The position numbers and the translations under genes are program-made. A stretch of DNA of 64,000 nucleotides from Blastocatellia bacterium (GTDB taxonomy: Bacteria; Acidobacteriota; Blastocatellia; Pyrinomonadales; Pyrinomonadaceae), in contig JAEUQK010000025.1 in assembly GCA_016789265.1 (NCBI GenBank), positions 186,001 through 250,000 on the forward strand, written 5' to 3'. This document shows, piece by piece, positions 43,917 through 51,505 of the stretch; the first letter of the stretch is position 1; each line of letters opens with the position of its first letter. Below the pieces are notes generated by a model. The model was not told where the DNA came from. It saw nothing but the letters and a program-made list of their open reading frames with translations, and ran no database searches.

Positions 43917-45359
43917 ATGTCGACGAAATTGATTGGTTTTGCTGTTTCGATTTACATACTTGCCGCGTTTGCAGCGGGACAGAAAGGCGTTATTCCAAGA
44001 ACCGATGCCGCACTACCCGAGTCTCCTAGAGTTGTTTCGACCGAAGCAATTATTCTTAATGCAAGACTAGCACCTCCGGAACTCGCCTCCGACACGCTGA
44101 TAAAAATTGCGACATCAGGATTGAACTTGCGCAACTACGATCGGAAATTCCTTATCGAAGAAGCTATCAAACTTGCCCGTGAAGTGAAGAATCCTGTGCG
44201 TATGAGACTCGTTCCCATTCAAGGGGTCGCTGTGGACACGGAGACTGGCTATCTAAATTATGCATTTGAACTGAAACTCGATGGCCTTTCGTTAATGAGT
44301 CGCGCGATTAAAGCCATGGTGCCGCTCGACCGGACTCGAGCTAGGCATTTGATTTTCCTCCTTAACGGGAAATTGGGATTGGGTCGAATTGCGTGCGGTG
44401 ACACGCTTACCTATGACGTCAGCGATATTTACTCTACAGTGATGGACGTTGCAAAGGCCGGCTTCACCAAGAAAGAAATTGAAACGGGGTCGAGGGCACT
44501 ATTTCTCTTGCCTTGGCTGGAGAATCTTGAATCGCCAGCTCAGGTGGGGCCGGCGCTTGACTTACTTATCGAGTTTAGCCTTCAGCCCAATGAGCGCGAG
44601 CTTCTCACGTCTTTTTTGTCTCGATCGCTCCGCAGGAATTTCGGCGACGATCGGAGTTTTACATTTTCCATCGAGCGAGATCAGATATTATCAAAGATCG
44701 CCCGACTCATATCAGGTCCGGCAGCACCCTCGAAGATAGAGATCAAGTCCGCCTTTCGAGAGTATTTAGGTTTGAACCTTGGATCCCCTAGATGCAAAGG
44801 GAACGAGATCGCTAACGAAAGCAAAATACCCGCGTATGCGGCAGACATCAATCGGATCTATTTCGACGATCCAATCAAGTTTGAACTTGTTGGCGATATG
44901 GATGTGGCGGAAAGTCCAAAAGTCCGTTTCTTATGGACATCCGAAATGGCTAGGAAATTAATGCAGCAGCTTCGTGCGATTCGTCTGATCGGTCAAAGCA
45001 ACGGTCAAACACCCGATGACTCTGACCAAAGGTATGAGAAGATCATTTCTCTTCTTGAACTACTTGATTCATGGAAGGCGGACGGCGACGAACCTGATTC
45101 GGCAATATTTAACCAAAAATGCATTGTTTACCGCACTCTCCTTTCCTCGGTACCAGAATCAAACGACAAGAAACTCGTCACTCGTAGTTATCTCCGATAC
45201 TTAAGCTCGGCCCCGATGCAAAAGACGAATTTCATTGAGTGGTATTTACACGTGAAACATCTTGCCAATGTCGACTTTAAGCTATTCGAGGAAATGAGCA
45301 GTGAAATTCCAAACCAGACATTCATCCTTTTGAAACAGTTAAAACTGGTCAAGTTGTAA
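43917..45359 (+). CDS. Large secreted protein of unknown function in the Cys-peptide cassette
   Basis: A 480-residue protein with a signal peptide (S-T-K-L-I-G-F-A-V-S-I-Y-I-L-A-A-F-A-A-G) and a mostly helical mature part of repeated 30-40-residue helical segments, such as D-L-L-I-E-F-S-L-Q-P-N-E-R-E-L-L. Only three Cys occur. I recognise no domain. The gene begins 19 nt after the thioredoxin-fold gene and the three genes read as one operon. Base composition is more AT-rich than the flanking efflux and ars genes, suggesting transfer. Confidence 0.65.
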   Translation: MSTKLIGFAVSIYILAAFAAGQKGVIPRTDAALPESPRVVSTEAIILNARLAPPELASDTLIKIATSGLNLRNYDRKFLIEEAIKLAREVKNPVRMRLVPIQGVAVDTETGYLNYAFELKLDGLSLMSRAIKAMVPLDRTRARHLIFLLNGKLGLGRIACGDTLTYDVSDIYSTVMDVAKAGFTKKEIETGSRALFLLPWLENLESPAQVGPALDLLIEFSLQPNERELLTSFLSRSLRRNFGDDRSFTFSIERDQILSKIARLISGPAAPSKIEIKSAFREYLGLNLGSPRCKGNEIANESKIPAYAADINRIYFDDPIKFELVGDMDVAESPKVRFLWTSEMARKLMQQLRAIRLIGQSNGQTPDDSDQRYEKIISLLELLDSWKADGDEPDSAIFNQKCIVYRTLLSSVPESNDKKLVTRSYLRYLSSAPMQKTNFIEWYLHVKHLANVDFKLFEEMSSEIPNQTFILLKQLKLVKL

Positions 45360-45406
45360 TTGCCTTAGGCCCCACGCCAACTATTCATTAGCCAATTTAG
45401 CAGCGT

Positions 45407-45778
45407 TCATTTCTTGCTGATAGCGATGGGAGCGATCGGCTGGCAACAGACGTCCACAAGGCGTCGACGATCTTTTTGCATCTCTTTGTCGCCAGCCAGC
45501 ATTTCCATTGTTGCGTGAAAAACTGCTTTTGCTTTTTCGTCCTTCGGCTCGGTGATGCTGTAATGCACCCATTTACCGTCGCGCCGGCCTTTTACCAGGT
45601 GAGCACGTTTCAGGTAGGAAAGATGACGCGAGATCTTCGGATTGTTGGTATCGAGCGTGCCGGCAAAAAAGCAAACGCAGACTTCGCCATCGCGTAAGAG
45701 ATTCAAGAGCCGAAGCCTTGTTTTATCCGCCAACGCCGAAAAGAAGAGTTCCGCATCAAAACCGTTACAACCAGCCAT
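45407..45778 (-). CDS. arsR: ArsR/SmtB family arsenic-responsive repressor
   Basis: A 123-residue winged-helix metalloregulator. The As(III)-type site is E-V-C-V-C-F-F (C34 and C36) in the helix-3 position of classic ArsR, and a second pair C111-C112 near the C-terminus may add a thiol ligand. The recognition helix reads N-N-P-K-I-S-R-H-L-S-Y-L-K. It should repress its own and the divergent operon until arsenite binds. Its own -10 (TATAAT, minus strand) ends only 9 nt before the ATG, so the arsR message is likely leaderless. Confidence 0.93.
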   Translation of the reverse strand: MAGCNGFDAELFFSALADKTRLRLLNLLRDGEVCVCFFAGTLDTNNPKISRHLSYLKRAHLVKGRRDGKWVHYSITEPKDEKAKAVFHATMEMLAGDKEMQKDRRRLVDVCCQPIAPIAISKK

Positions 45779-45787
45779 AACAAGGAA

Positions 45788-45793
45788 ATTATA
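45788..45793 (-). promoter_or_regulatory. Minus-strand -10 element of arsR
   Basis: On the minus strand TATAAT, preceded by TGA in an extended -10-like setting, lies 9 nt before the arsR ATG. Transcription start would be about 2-3 nt before the start codon. The -35 region is covered by the operator palindrome. Confidence 0.6.
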
Positions 45794-45800
45794 TCACACT

Positions 45801-45824
45801 ACAATTATGTCTTGACATAATTGT
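45801..45824. promoter_or_regulatory. ArsR operator palindrome
   Basis: ACAATTATGTC (45801-45811) and GACATAATTGT (45814-45824) are perfect 11-bp inverted arms with a TT spacer, the form of an ArsR/SmtB binding site. It overlaps the plus-strand -35 box (TTGACA, 45812-45817) and the upstream part of the arsR promoter, so a bound dimer would block both. Confidence 0.85.
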
Positions 45825-45840
45825 TATTCAGCACTATTAT
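45812..45840 (+). promoter_or_regulatory. Strong sigma-70 promoter of the ars operon
   Basis: TTGACA (45812-45817, 6/6) and TATTAT (45835-45840, 5/6) are separated by exactly 17 bp. It directs the arsI-like operon. Confidence 0.88.
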
Positions 45841-45847
45841 CGGAATA

Positions 45848-45869
45848 CAATTACGGATAGCCGTAATTG
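45848..45869. promoter_or_regulatory. Second palindrome in the ars leader
   Basis: CAATTACGG (45848-45856) and CCGTAATTG (45861-45869) are perfect 9-bp arms around ATAG, just downstream of the -10. It may be a second repressor site or an RNA hairpin in the leader. Its arms share CAATTA/TAATTG with the upstream operator. Confidence 0.65.
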
Positions 45870-45895
45870 ATAATATGCATGAAGGAGATGCGATC

Positions 45896-46492
45896 ATGAA
45901 TAACGAAACATACACGGCCGCAAACGTAAACGTACTGAAAGCCCATCTGGCGATCAACGTAAAAAATGTAGAAAGCAGCGTCGAGTTTTACAAGAAAATG
46001 CTCGGGATCGATCCGATGAAGGTTCGCAACGGATACGCGAAGTTTGATGTACAGAATCCGCCGCTGAATCTGACGCTAAACCAGGTGCCATTCAACGAAC
46101 AAGGTGCGCTTTCGCATCTGGGTCTTCAGGTCGCGTCTACGGAGGATGTTCTTTCGATCCGCGAGCAATGGAAAGAACGCGGACTCACACCGCGGGACGA
46201 GATGCAGACCGACTGCTGTTACGCACTTCAGGACAAGGCGTGGGTAAACGATCCGGACGGCAACGAATGGGAAGTTTTCACGGTACTGAAAGACCAATTG
46301 CCTGAAACCTCGGAACGGACTGCTGGCTGCTGCGTTCCCGAAGCTGTCGGGATCGGCGGCCTTGAGGTCAAGGTCTCACCGTGCGGATGTGAAACAGCTC
46401 CCCCTGCAGAAGGCGAAAGTGCATGCTGCGAAACGCAGGCCGCTAAATTCGGGATCGAAGTCAAAGCTGATGGCGGATGCGGATGTGCATGA
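45896..46492 (+). CDS. arsI: ArsI/CadI-type VOC protein with Cys-rich tail
   Basis: A 198-residue VOC protein started at ATG 45896, which has GGAG eight bases upstream; the earlier in-frame start lacks such a site. The VOC body (about 1-135) holds metal ligands in K-A-H-L-A-I-N-V, S-H-L-G-L-Q-V and N-E-W-E-V-F, plus the vicinal Cys pair in D-C-C-Y-A-L-Q-D-K typical of ArsI C-As lyases that demethylate trivalent organoarsenicals; CadI-like Cd-binding is the alternative. A C-terminal tail of about 55 residues carries eight more Cys in four close pairs (A-G-C-C, P-C-G-C, A-C-C, C-G-C), probably for arsenite or metal binding. Confidence 0.85.
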   Translation: MNNETYTAANVNVLKAHLAINVKNVESSVEFYKKMLGIDPMKVRNGYAKFDVQNPPLNLTLNQVPFNEQGALSHLGLQVASTEDVLSIREQWKERGLTPRDEMQTDCCYALQDKAWVNDPDGNEWEVFTVLKDQLPETSERTAGCCVPEAVGIGGLEVKVSPCGCETAPPAEGESACCETQAAKFGIEVKADGGCGCA

Positions 46493-46504
46493 ATGAGGTA
46501 GAAG

Positions 46505-46714
46505 ATGAACGATAGCATTTCGAAAAGCTCGGTCATCAAGTCTCTTGAAAAGCGGGCGTGTGCGGTTCCCTCAAAATGTCACACGCCTCGCTCTCGTACA
46601 TTTGACGAAATGATGGCGAGCCATTGGGAAGAAATTGTGATCCGTTACGACAAGCAGAAAAAAGACTACGTAACGCTAACGGCGTGCTGTCCCGGCGCGC
46701 CGGTCTGCTGTTAA
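46505..46714 (+). CDS. Small Cys-rich protein in the ars operon (69 aa)
   Basis: A 69-residue soluble protein, basic at the N-terminus, with Cys in A-C-A-V-P-S-K-C-H (residues 19 and 25) and a striking tail T-A-C-C-P-G-A-P-V-C-C. The gene lies 12 nt after arsI-like and 12 nt before acr3 on the same strand. I know no named family. The thiol pairs suggest arsenite binding or delivery to the efflux permease (inference from motif and position). Confidence 0.7.
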   Translation: MNDSISKSSVIKSLEKRACAVPSKCHTPRSRTFDEMMASHWEEIVIRYDKQKKDYVTLTACCPGAPVCC

Positions 46715-46726
46715 CATCAGAACTAA

Positions 46727-47806
46727 ATGGACAAAGAGTTCCCTGACCGTCCCGAGACCGAAGCCACGACAAAACGGCTCTCGTTTCTTGACAGGTATTT
46801 GACCGTCTGGATCTTCGCCGCGATGGTACTTGGCGTCGGGCTTGGTTATTTCGTACCCCAAACGGCAAGATTCATCAACAGTTTCCAGGTCGGAACAACG
46901 AATCTGCCGATCGCGATCGGACTGATACTGATGATGTATCCGCCGCTCGCCAAGGTTAAGTACGAAGAACTTCCGCTTATCTTCAGGAATACGAAGATAC
47001 TCGCGATATCGCTCGTGCAAAACTGGCTGATCGGGCCGCTGCTGATGTTCTTTCTCGCGGTGCTCCTGTTGCCGGACAAGCCGGAGTACATGATCGGCCT
47101 GATCATGATCGGCATTGCGCGCTGCATCGCAATGGTGATCGTCTGGAATGACCTGGCAAAAGGCGACAACGAATATGTTGCCGCCCTGGTGGCTTTCAAC
47201 TCGATCTTTCAGGTGCTGTTTTACAGCATATATGCATACATCTTTGTCACGGTCCTTCCACCGATGTTCGGAGTGACGGGTGCAACGGTCGAAGTAAGCA
47301 TTGCTCAGATCGCGGAAAGCGTGTTCATATATCTCGGTATTCCGTTCATGGCGGGTATGATAACGCGATTCGTACTCGTACGGATCAAAGGCAAAGAATG
47401 GTATTCGACGGTCTTCATTCCGGCGATCAGCCCTGTCACGCTTGTCGCGCTGCTGTTCACCATTGTGGTCATGTTCAGCTATAAGGGCGAGTTGATCGTA
47501 GCTATACCATTCGATGTTGTCAGGATCGCGATCCCGCTAGTGCTCTATTTCGCACTGATGTTCTTCTCTGCATTTTTTCTTGCGAAGAAAGCCGGCGCGG
47601 ATTACGCAAAGAGCACGTCGCTCGCATTCACGGCCGCCGGGAATAATTTCGAACTTGGGATCGCGGTCGCGATCGCCGTTTTCGGCATAAATTCGGGCGT
47701 GGCGTTTGCTGCGGTCATCGGGCCGCTGATCGAGGTGCCGGTGCTGATCTTGCTGGTTCGCGTGGCACTTAGGTTTAGAAAAGGATTTAGCACACAAGAA
47801 ATATGA
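46727..47806 (+). CDS. acr3: ACR3 family arsenite efflux permease
   Basis: A 359-residue polytopic membrane protein of the BASS/ACR3 family with about ten helices, exporting arsenite. Family blocks are [11 protein letters not shown] at the first helix, a Cys in [17 protein letters not shown] (the conserved thiolate of ACR3), and [16 protein letters not shown]. The stop overlaps the arsC start by 4 nt (ATGA). Confidence 0.96.
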   Translation: MDKEFPDRPETEATTKRLSFLDRYLTVWIFAAMVLGVGLGYFVPQTARFINSFQVGTTNLPIAIGLILMMYPPLAKVKYEELPLIFRNTKILAISLVQNWLIGPLLMFFLAVLLLPDKPEYMIGLIMIGIARCIAMVIVWNDLAKGDNEYVAALVAFNSIFQVLFYSIYAYIFVTVLPPMFGVTGATVEVSIAQIAESVFIYLGIPFMAGMITRFVLVRIKGKEWYSTVFIPAISPVTLVALLFTIVVMFSYKGELIVAIPFDVVRIAIPLVLYFALMFFSAFFLAKKAGADYAKSTSLAFTAAGNNFELGIAVAIAVFGINSGVAFAAVIGPLIEVPVLILLVRVALRFRKGFSTQEI

Positions 47807-48219
47807 GCGATAAGGAACGCGTCTTGATCCTCTGCACGGGGAATTCAGCTCGAAGTCAGATGGCGGAAGGCTTATTACGTGAACTTCATGGCGATAAATT
47901 CGAGGTTCATAGTGCAGGCGTCGATCCGAGCATCGTCAAGCCGGAGGCGATCGAAGTGATGAATGAGATCGGGATCGATATTTCGGGCCACACATCGAAG
48001 TCGGCCGATATCTTCGCCGGTCAGGAGTTCGATCACATCATTACGGCCTGCGACAACGCCAAAGAGCAGTGCCCCTATTTTCCCGGTTCGGCAAAACGCA
48101 TTCACCGTACTTTCGAAGACACCGCTTCCGCCTCGGGCACATATGATGACCGGGTGGCCGCGTTTCGCAGGGTGCGGGACCAGATCTCAGAATATCTGCG
48201 CGGATTTCCCGGCGAGTGA
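47803..48219 (+). CDS. arsC: Arsenate reductase, thioredoxin-coupled LMW-PTP type
   Basis: Reduces arsenate to arsenite for export by ACR3. A 138-residue protein with the phosphatase loop C-T-G-N-S-A-R-S (C11-x5-R17) and the resolving pair C83 and C90 ([10 protein letters not shown]), nearly the spacing of the staphylococcal enzyme. It uses thioredoxin to reset the disulfide. Last gene of the ars operon, translationally coupled to acr3. Confidence 0.95.
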   Translation: MSDKERVLILCTGNSARSQMAEGLLRELHGDKFEVHSAGVDPSIVKPEAIEVMNEIGIDISGHTSKSADIFAGQEFDHIITACDNAKEQCPYFPGSAKRIHRTFEDTASASGTYDDRVAAFRRVRDQISEYLRGFPGE

Positions 48220-48239
48220 ACCACCGATAAAATGCATGA

Positions 48240-48518
48240 CTACTGCAAAGCAGGGCTCAGACCGGTGATCACCATACCCTCGGTTACCTTGGTGCGGCAC
48301 GCGATCACGGACTTTTCCTTGTCTCCATTCTGCAGCGTGACCTGACAATCGAGGCACTCGCCGTTCCAGCAGAGATCGGCATTCGAGATGCGTTCCACGT
48401 CCAGATACTGCAGACAGCGGAGGATGGAGTTGTTTTCAGGAACGAGTTTCTGTTCGCCGCAGATTATGATCTCGACAAGGCGTTCATAAGGCTCGAACAT
48501 TTCGGGGTGAAGTTCCAT
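48240..48518 (-). CDS. Small [2Fe-2S] ferredoxin-like protein
   Basis: A 92-residue protein with C-W-N-G-E-C-L-D-C (C-x4-C-x2-C) and a later A-C-R-T, the four-Cys pattern of plant-type or bacterial [2Fe-2S] ferredoxin folds. It lacks the classic C-x4-C-x2-C-x29 spacing in full, the last Cys coming earlier (about 20 residues on). It may serve as an electron carrier or the accessory domain of an oxidoreductase. It converges on the ars operon and is not part of it. Confidence 0.75.
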   Translation of the reverse strand: MELHPEMFEPYERLVEIIICGEQKLVPENNSILRCLQYLDVERISNADLCWNGECLDCQVTLQNGDKEKSVIACRTKVTEGMVITGLSPALQ

Positions 48519-48633
48519 TGGTTGTGCCTTTAGATATGAAACTAGATTTTGAACAAAGGCGCAAAGCGGTGAACATCTCCCCTCTTGCTTTCAGATCTTG
48601 AAAGGTTAGAATTAGTTACCAGAGGCGTAAAGT

Positions 48634-48855
48634 ATGTCGGTCGTAATGTACGTAAAACCTGATTGTCCATATTGTCAAAAGGCGCGTGAGCATTTTAACG
48701 CTAATGGCATCTCATTCATTGAATACGATGCGCAGACGGATAAGGCCCGCCGAAAGGAAATGCTTGAGATCACCGGCGGCGATCTCACTGTTCCGGCGAT
48801 CGTAGAAAATGGTGTTTGGAAAGGTTCGGGGTGGGGCGATCCGCCCCGCGGCTGA
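48634..48855 (+). CDS. Glutaredoxin-like protein
   Basis: A 73-residue mini-glutaredoxin with C-P-Y-C at residues 11-14 after V-K-P-D and a T-V-P-A-I-V-E cis-Pro segment. The C-terminus G-S-G-W-G-D-P-P-R-G resembles the tail of the glutaredoxin-related Uxx-star (seleno)protein group; here both positions are Cys. The tail is encoded by a GGGGCGATCCGCCCC palindrome that could act in transcription end. Monocistronic between the [2Fe-2S] gene and the kinase. Confidence 0.82.
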   Translation: MSVVMYVKPDCPYCQKAREHFNANGISFIEYDAQTDKARRKEMLEITGGDLTVPAIVENGVWKGSGWGDPPRG

Positions 48856-49025
48856 ACGATCCGACCGGATTAGCCGGCAGTTGGCCGGCTCTTAAGTTCA
48901 GAACGATCAAGGCAGATTGCGGAATTCCCAATCTGCTTTATAATTGGTATCTAGTCTCGAGATCGGAGCGACCGGTTATGCGGTTCCCTTACACTGCATA
49001 AGATGGTTTACATTCCGCACTCAAT

Positions 49026-51458
49026 ATGATCGGTTCGCAGATCAATCAATACAAAATACTTGAGAAGATCGGCTCGGGTGGTCAGGGTACCGTTTATAAG
49101 GCCCTGGATACCAAGCTGAACCGGACCGCAGTCGTCAAGGTCCTGCCGCCGGAACTGACGATGAAGACCGCAAACTTTAAGCGTTTCGAACGTGAGGCGC
49201 AGTTGTGCTCTCAGCTCGATCATCCAAATATCTGCACGATCTATGATTTCCACGATGCGAACGGGATCTACTACATTGCGATGCAATGGGTTGACGGAAA
49301 GAACGTCCGCCAACTCGTAAATGGCCGTCCGTTGGAATTGAGAAGTGCACTTTCAATTGGGATCCAGGTCGCAGATGCTCTCGCCTACGCTCATTCAAAG
49401 AACATCATTCACCGTGATATCAAGGCCGGAAACATCATGGTCACGGAAAGCGGCCAGGTGAAGATACTCGATTTCGGACTGGCTAAACTTCTCGAGGATG
49501 ACCACGCTGACCAAAATAAGGGACACGACCGAACCGAAATAACCGAGCTCGGTATCCCATATGGTACGGCGACATATGCCGCTCCCGAACAGGCCAAAGG
49601 CGAACGAGCCGACGAGCGTTCGGATATCTTTTCGACCGGTGTTTTGCTGTACGAAATGCTGACCGGAATATGGGCATTCCAGGGCAAAACGGTCATAGAT
49701 GTCCGCCATCAGGTTCTTTACGGGACCCCGAAACCAATCTCGGAAATGCGGAAAGACCCGGTTCCGCCGCAGCTGCAGGCAATTGTGGATAAGGCTCTGC
49801 AGAAGGAGCCGCGAAATCGCTACCAAAAGATATCGCAAATGCGCGACGACCTTCGAAGCGTCTTGACCGAGGTCGCGGGAGCTCCGTTAATGCAAGGCGA
49901 TACCTTCGCCCCGGCACACGCGGACGGCGGCGTCTTTAAGCGGGCATTGAACTGGTTCACGGGCAAATCGACACCTGAGACCACTTCGTCAAAAAGTTGG
50001 CCGTCGGTCTCAGTTCCGCCGTCCTCAGTTCCCGACCTGAGCATTACCTCGACCGGCTCGGAAAAGAAAAGCGTCGCTATTTTGCCATTCAAGAATCTCG
50101 GCAATGACCCGGCTTCGAATTTTTATGAGTTTGCTCTTGCGGATGCCGTCATTACCGAACTTGCCCAGCTACGCTCTCTTGTCGTACGCCCAAGTTCAGT
50201 GATCGCCAAATATCAGGGCTCTGACATTGACCCTCGAGACGCGGGTAACGAACTTCGTGTTCAGGCCGTGCTGTCGGCGGGATTTCTTCGTGGCGGAGAT
50301 AAGATACGCGTGACCGCGCAATTGCTTGACGTCACAAGCGGCGAGATCCTTTGGAGCGACCGTATCGATGCCGAAGGCAACGACATTCTCACGATCCAAG
50401 ACGGGATCGCACAGCGGATCCTGGAAGGACTGCGGCTCGAACTTTCGGACAAGGAAGCGGAAAAGCTTGGCCGCCGCATGACCGAAAATCACGAGGCGTG
50501 GGAAGAATACCTACGCGGCCGCGATAATTTTGGAAGATTTATTTTCCGTACGATGTCGGCAGACGATTGCAACGCCGCCATCCAGAACTTCAAACATGCG
50601 ATCGAGCTTGACCCTCAGTTTGCGCTTGCGTACAGCGGGCTAGGTGCGTGCTACGCAAACCGGATGTTCAAAGGATTGGGCGAACCTGAAGACTATACGT
50701 ACGCCGAAACGGCATTCAGCAAAGCCTTCTTTTACGACCCGAATGTCGTTGAAGCTCGGGTTCTCATGGTGATGGTTTACCTTGCTCGCGGCGAAAAGAA
50801 AAAGGCTCGAGCCGAGATGGACCTGCTGACGAAACAATTCCCGAATGAAGCTCCTTTGTATTTCGTCAAGGGCGTGATCCACAGGCTCGATGGAGAATAC
50901 GATGAAGCTCTTAGAGCCTATGAAAAGCTTTCGCGGCTAGATCCGGCCGCTCGCGCCGTTTCGGCCTATAACAGCGCCCGATTGTTCATCTACAAGCGCG
51001 AATATGACAAAGCGCTTGAATATATCGTTCGCGGCGAAAAGGCCGAGCCCGATCACCCGATGCTCAAGATCTTTCGATCGGCGGTCTATTACTATCGCGG
51101 TGACACCCAGATGGCTATCGACCTTATGGGCCAGATCCTCGACGAGCATCCGGAAATGGATGGCATCAGGCCACTTTATGCGGTCTATTTAGCTGGTGCA
51201 GGCCGGAGCGAAGACGCAAAAGCACAGCTGACTGACGATGCATTAAGCCTGTCGCGCTCCGATCATGACATGGCATATTGGGTGGCGTCCTCATTTGCCT
51301 TGCTTGGTGAGAAGGAACTCGCGTTCAAATGGCTGGGCCGTGCGATAAAGCTTGGAAACGAGAACAAACCGCATTTCCTTAAAGACCGCAGTCTTGATTC
51401 CCTCCGCGATGACCCAAGGTTTGATGAGATGATGTCCAAGATCGGTGCAGACAACTAA
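49026..51458 (+). CDS. Serine/threonine protein kinase with TolB-like and TPR domains
   Basis: An 810-residue soluble signalling protein. The kinase domain (about 9-275) has the Gly loop G-S-G-G-Q-G-T-V-Y, ATP Lys38, catalytic H-R-D-I-K at 129-133 and D-F-G at 149-151, so it should be active. Residues about 340-480 form the TolB-like domain common to these receptors (S-V-A-I-L-P-F-K-N-L-G-N-D), and the rest is TPR repeats (e.g. A-I-E-L-D-P-Q-F-A-L-A-Y-S-G-L-G). No transmembrane segment is seen. Targets unknown. It ends at a strong terminator. Confidence 0.93.
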   Translation: MIGSQINQYKILEKIGSGGQGTVYKALDTKLNRTAVVKVLPPELTMKTANFKRFEREAQLCSQLDHPNICTIYDFHDANGIYYIAMQWVDGKNVRQLVNGRPLELRSALSIGIQVADALAYAHSKNIIHRDIKAGNIMVTESGQVKILDFGLAKLLEDDHADQNKGHDRTEITELGIPYGTATYAAPEQAKGERADERSDIFSTGVLLYEMLTGIWAFQGKTVIDVRHQVLYGTPKPISEMRKDPVPPQLQAIVDKALQKEPRNRYQKISQMRDDLRSVLTEVAGAPLMQGDTFAPAHADGGVFKRALNWFTGKSTPETTSSKSWPSVSVPPSSVPDLSITSTGSEKKSVAILPFKNLGNDPASNFYEFALADAVITELAQLRSLVVRPSSVIAKYQGSDIDPRDAGNELRVQAVLSAGFLRGGDKIRVTAQLLDVTSGEILWSDRIDAEGNDILTIQDGIAQRILEGLRLELSDKEAEKLGRRMTENHEAWEEYLRGRDNFGRFIFRTMSADDCNAAIQNFKHAIELDPQFALAYSGLGACYANRMFKGLGEPEDYTYAETAFSKAFFYDPNVVEARVLMVMVYLARGEKKKARAEMDLLTKQFPNEAPLYFVKGVIHRLDGEYDEALRAYEKLSRLDPAARAVSAYNSARLFIYKREYDKALEYIVRGEKAEPDHPMLKIFRSAVYYYRGDTQMAIDLMGQILDEHPEMDGIRPLYAVYLAGAGRSEDAKAQLTDDALSLSRSDHDMAYWVASSFALLGEKELAFKWLGRAIKLGNENKPHFLKDRSLDSLRDDPRFDEMMSKIGADN

Positions 51459-51483
51459 AAAGCCGGTCAAACGCCGGCTTTTT
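51459..51483 (+). terminator. Rho-independent terminator after the kinase gene
   Basis: AAAAGCCGG (51459-51467) and CCGGCTTTT (51475-51483) form a perfect 9-bp stem ending in a T-run, one base after the stop codon. It could also serve the converging gene on the minus strand. Confidence 0.9.
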
Positions 51484-51505
51484 CAAATGATGTTTACAGT
51501 AGCAG

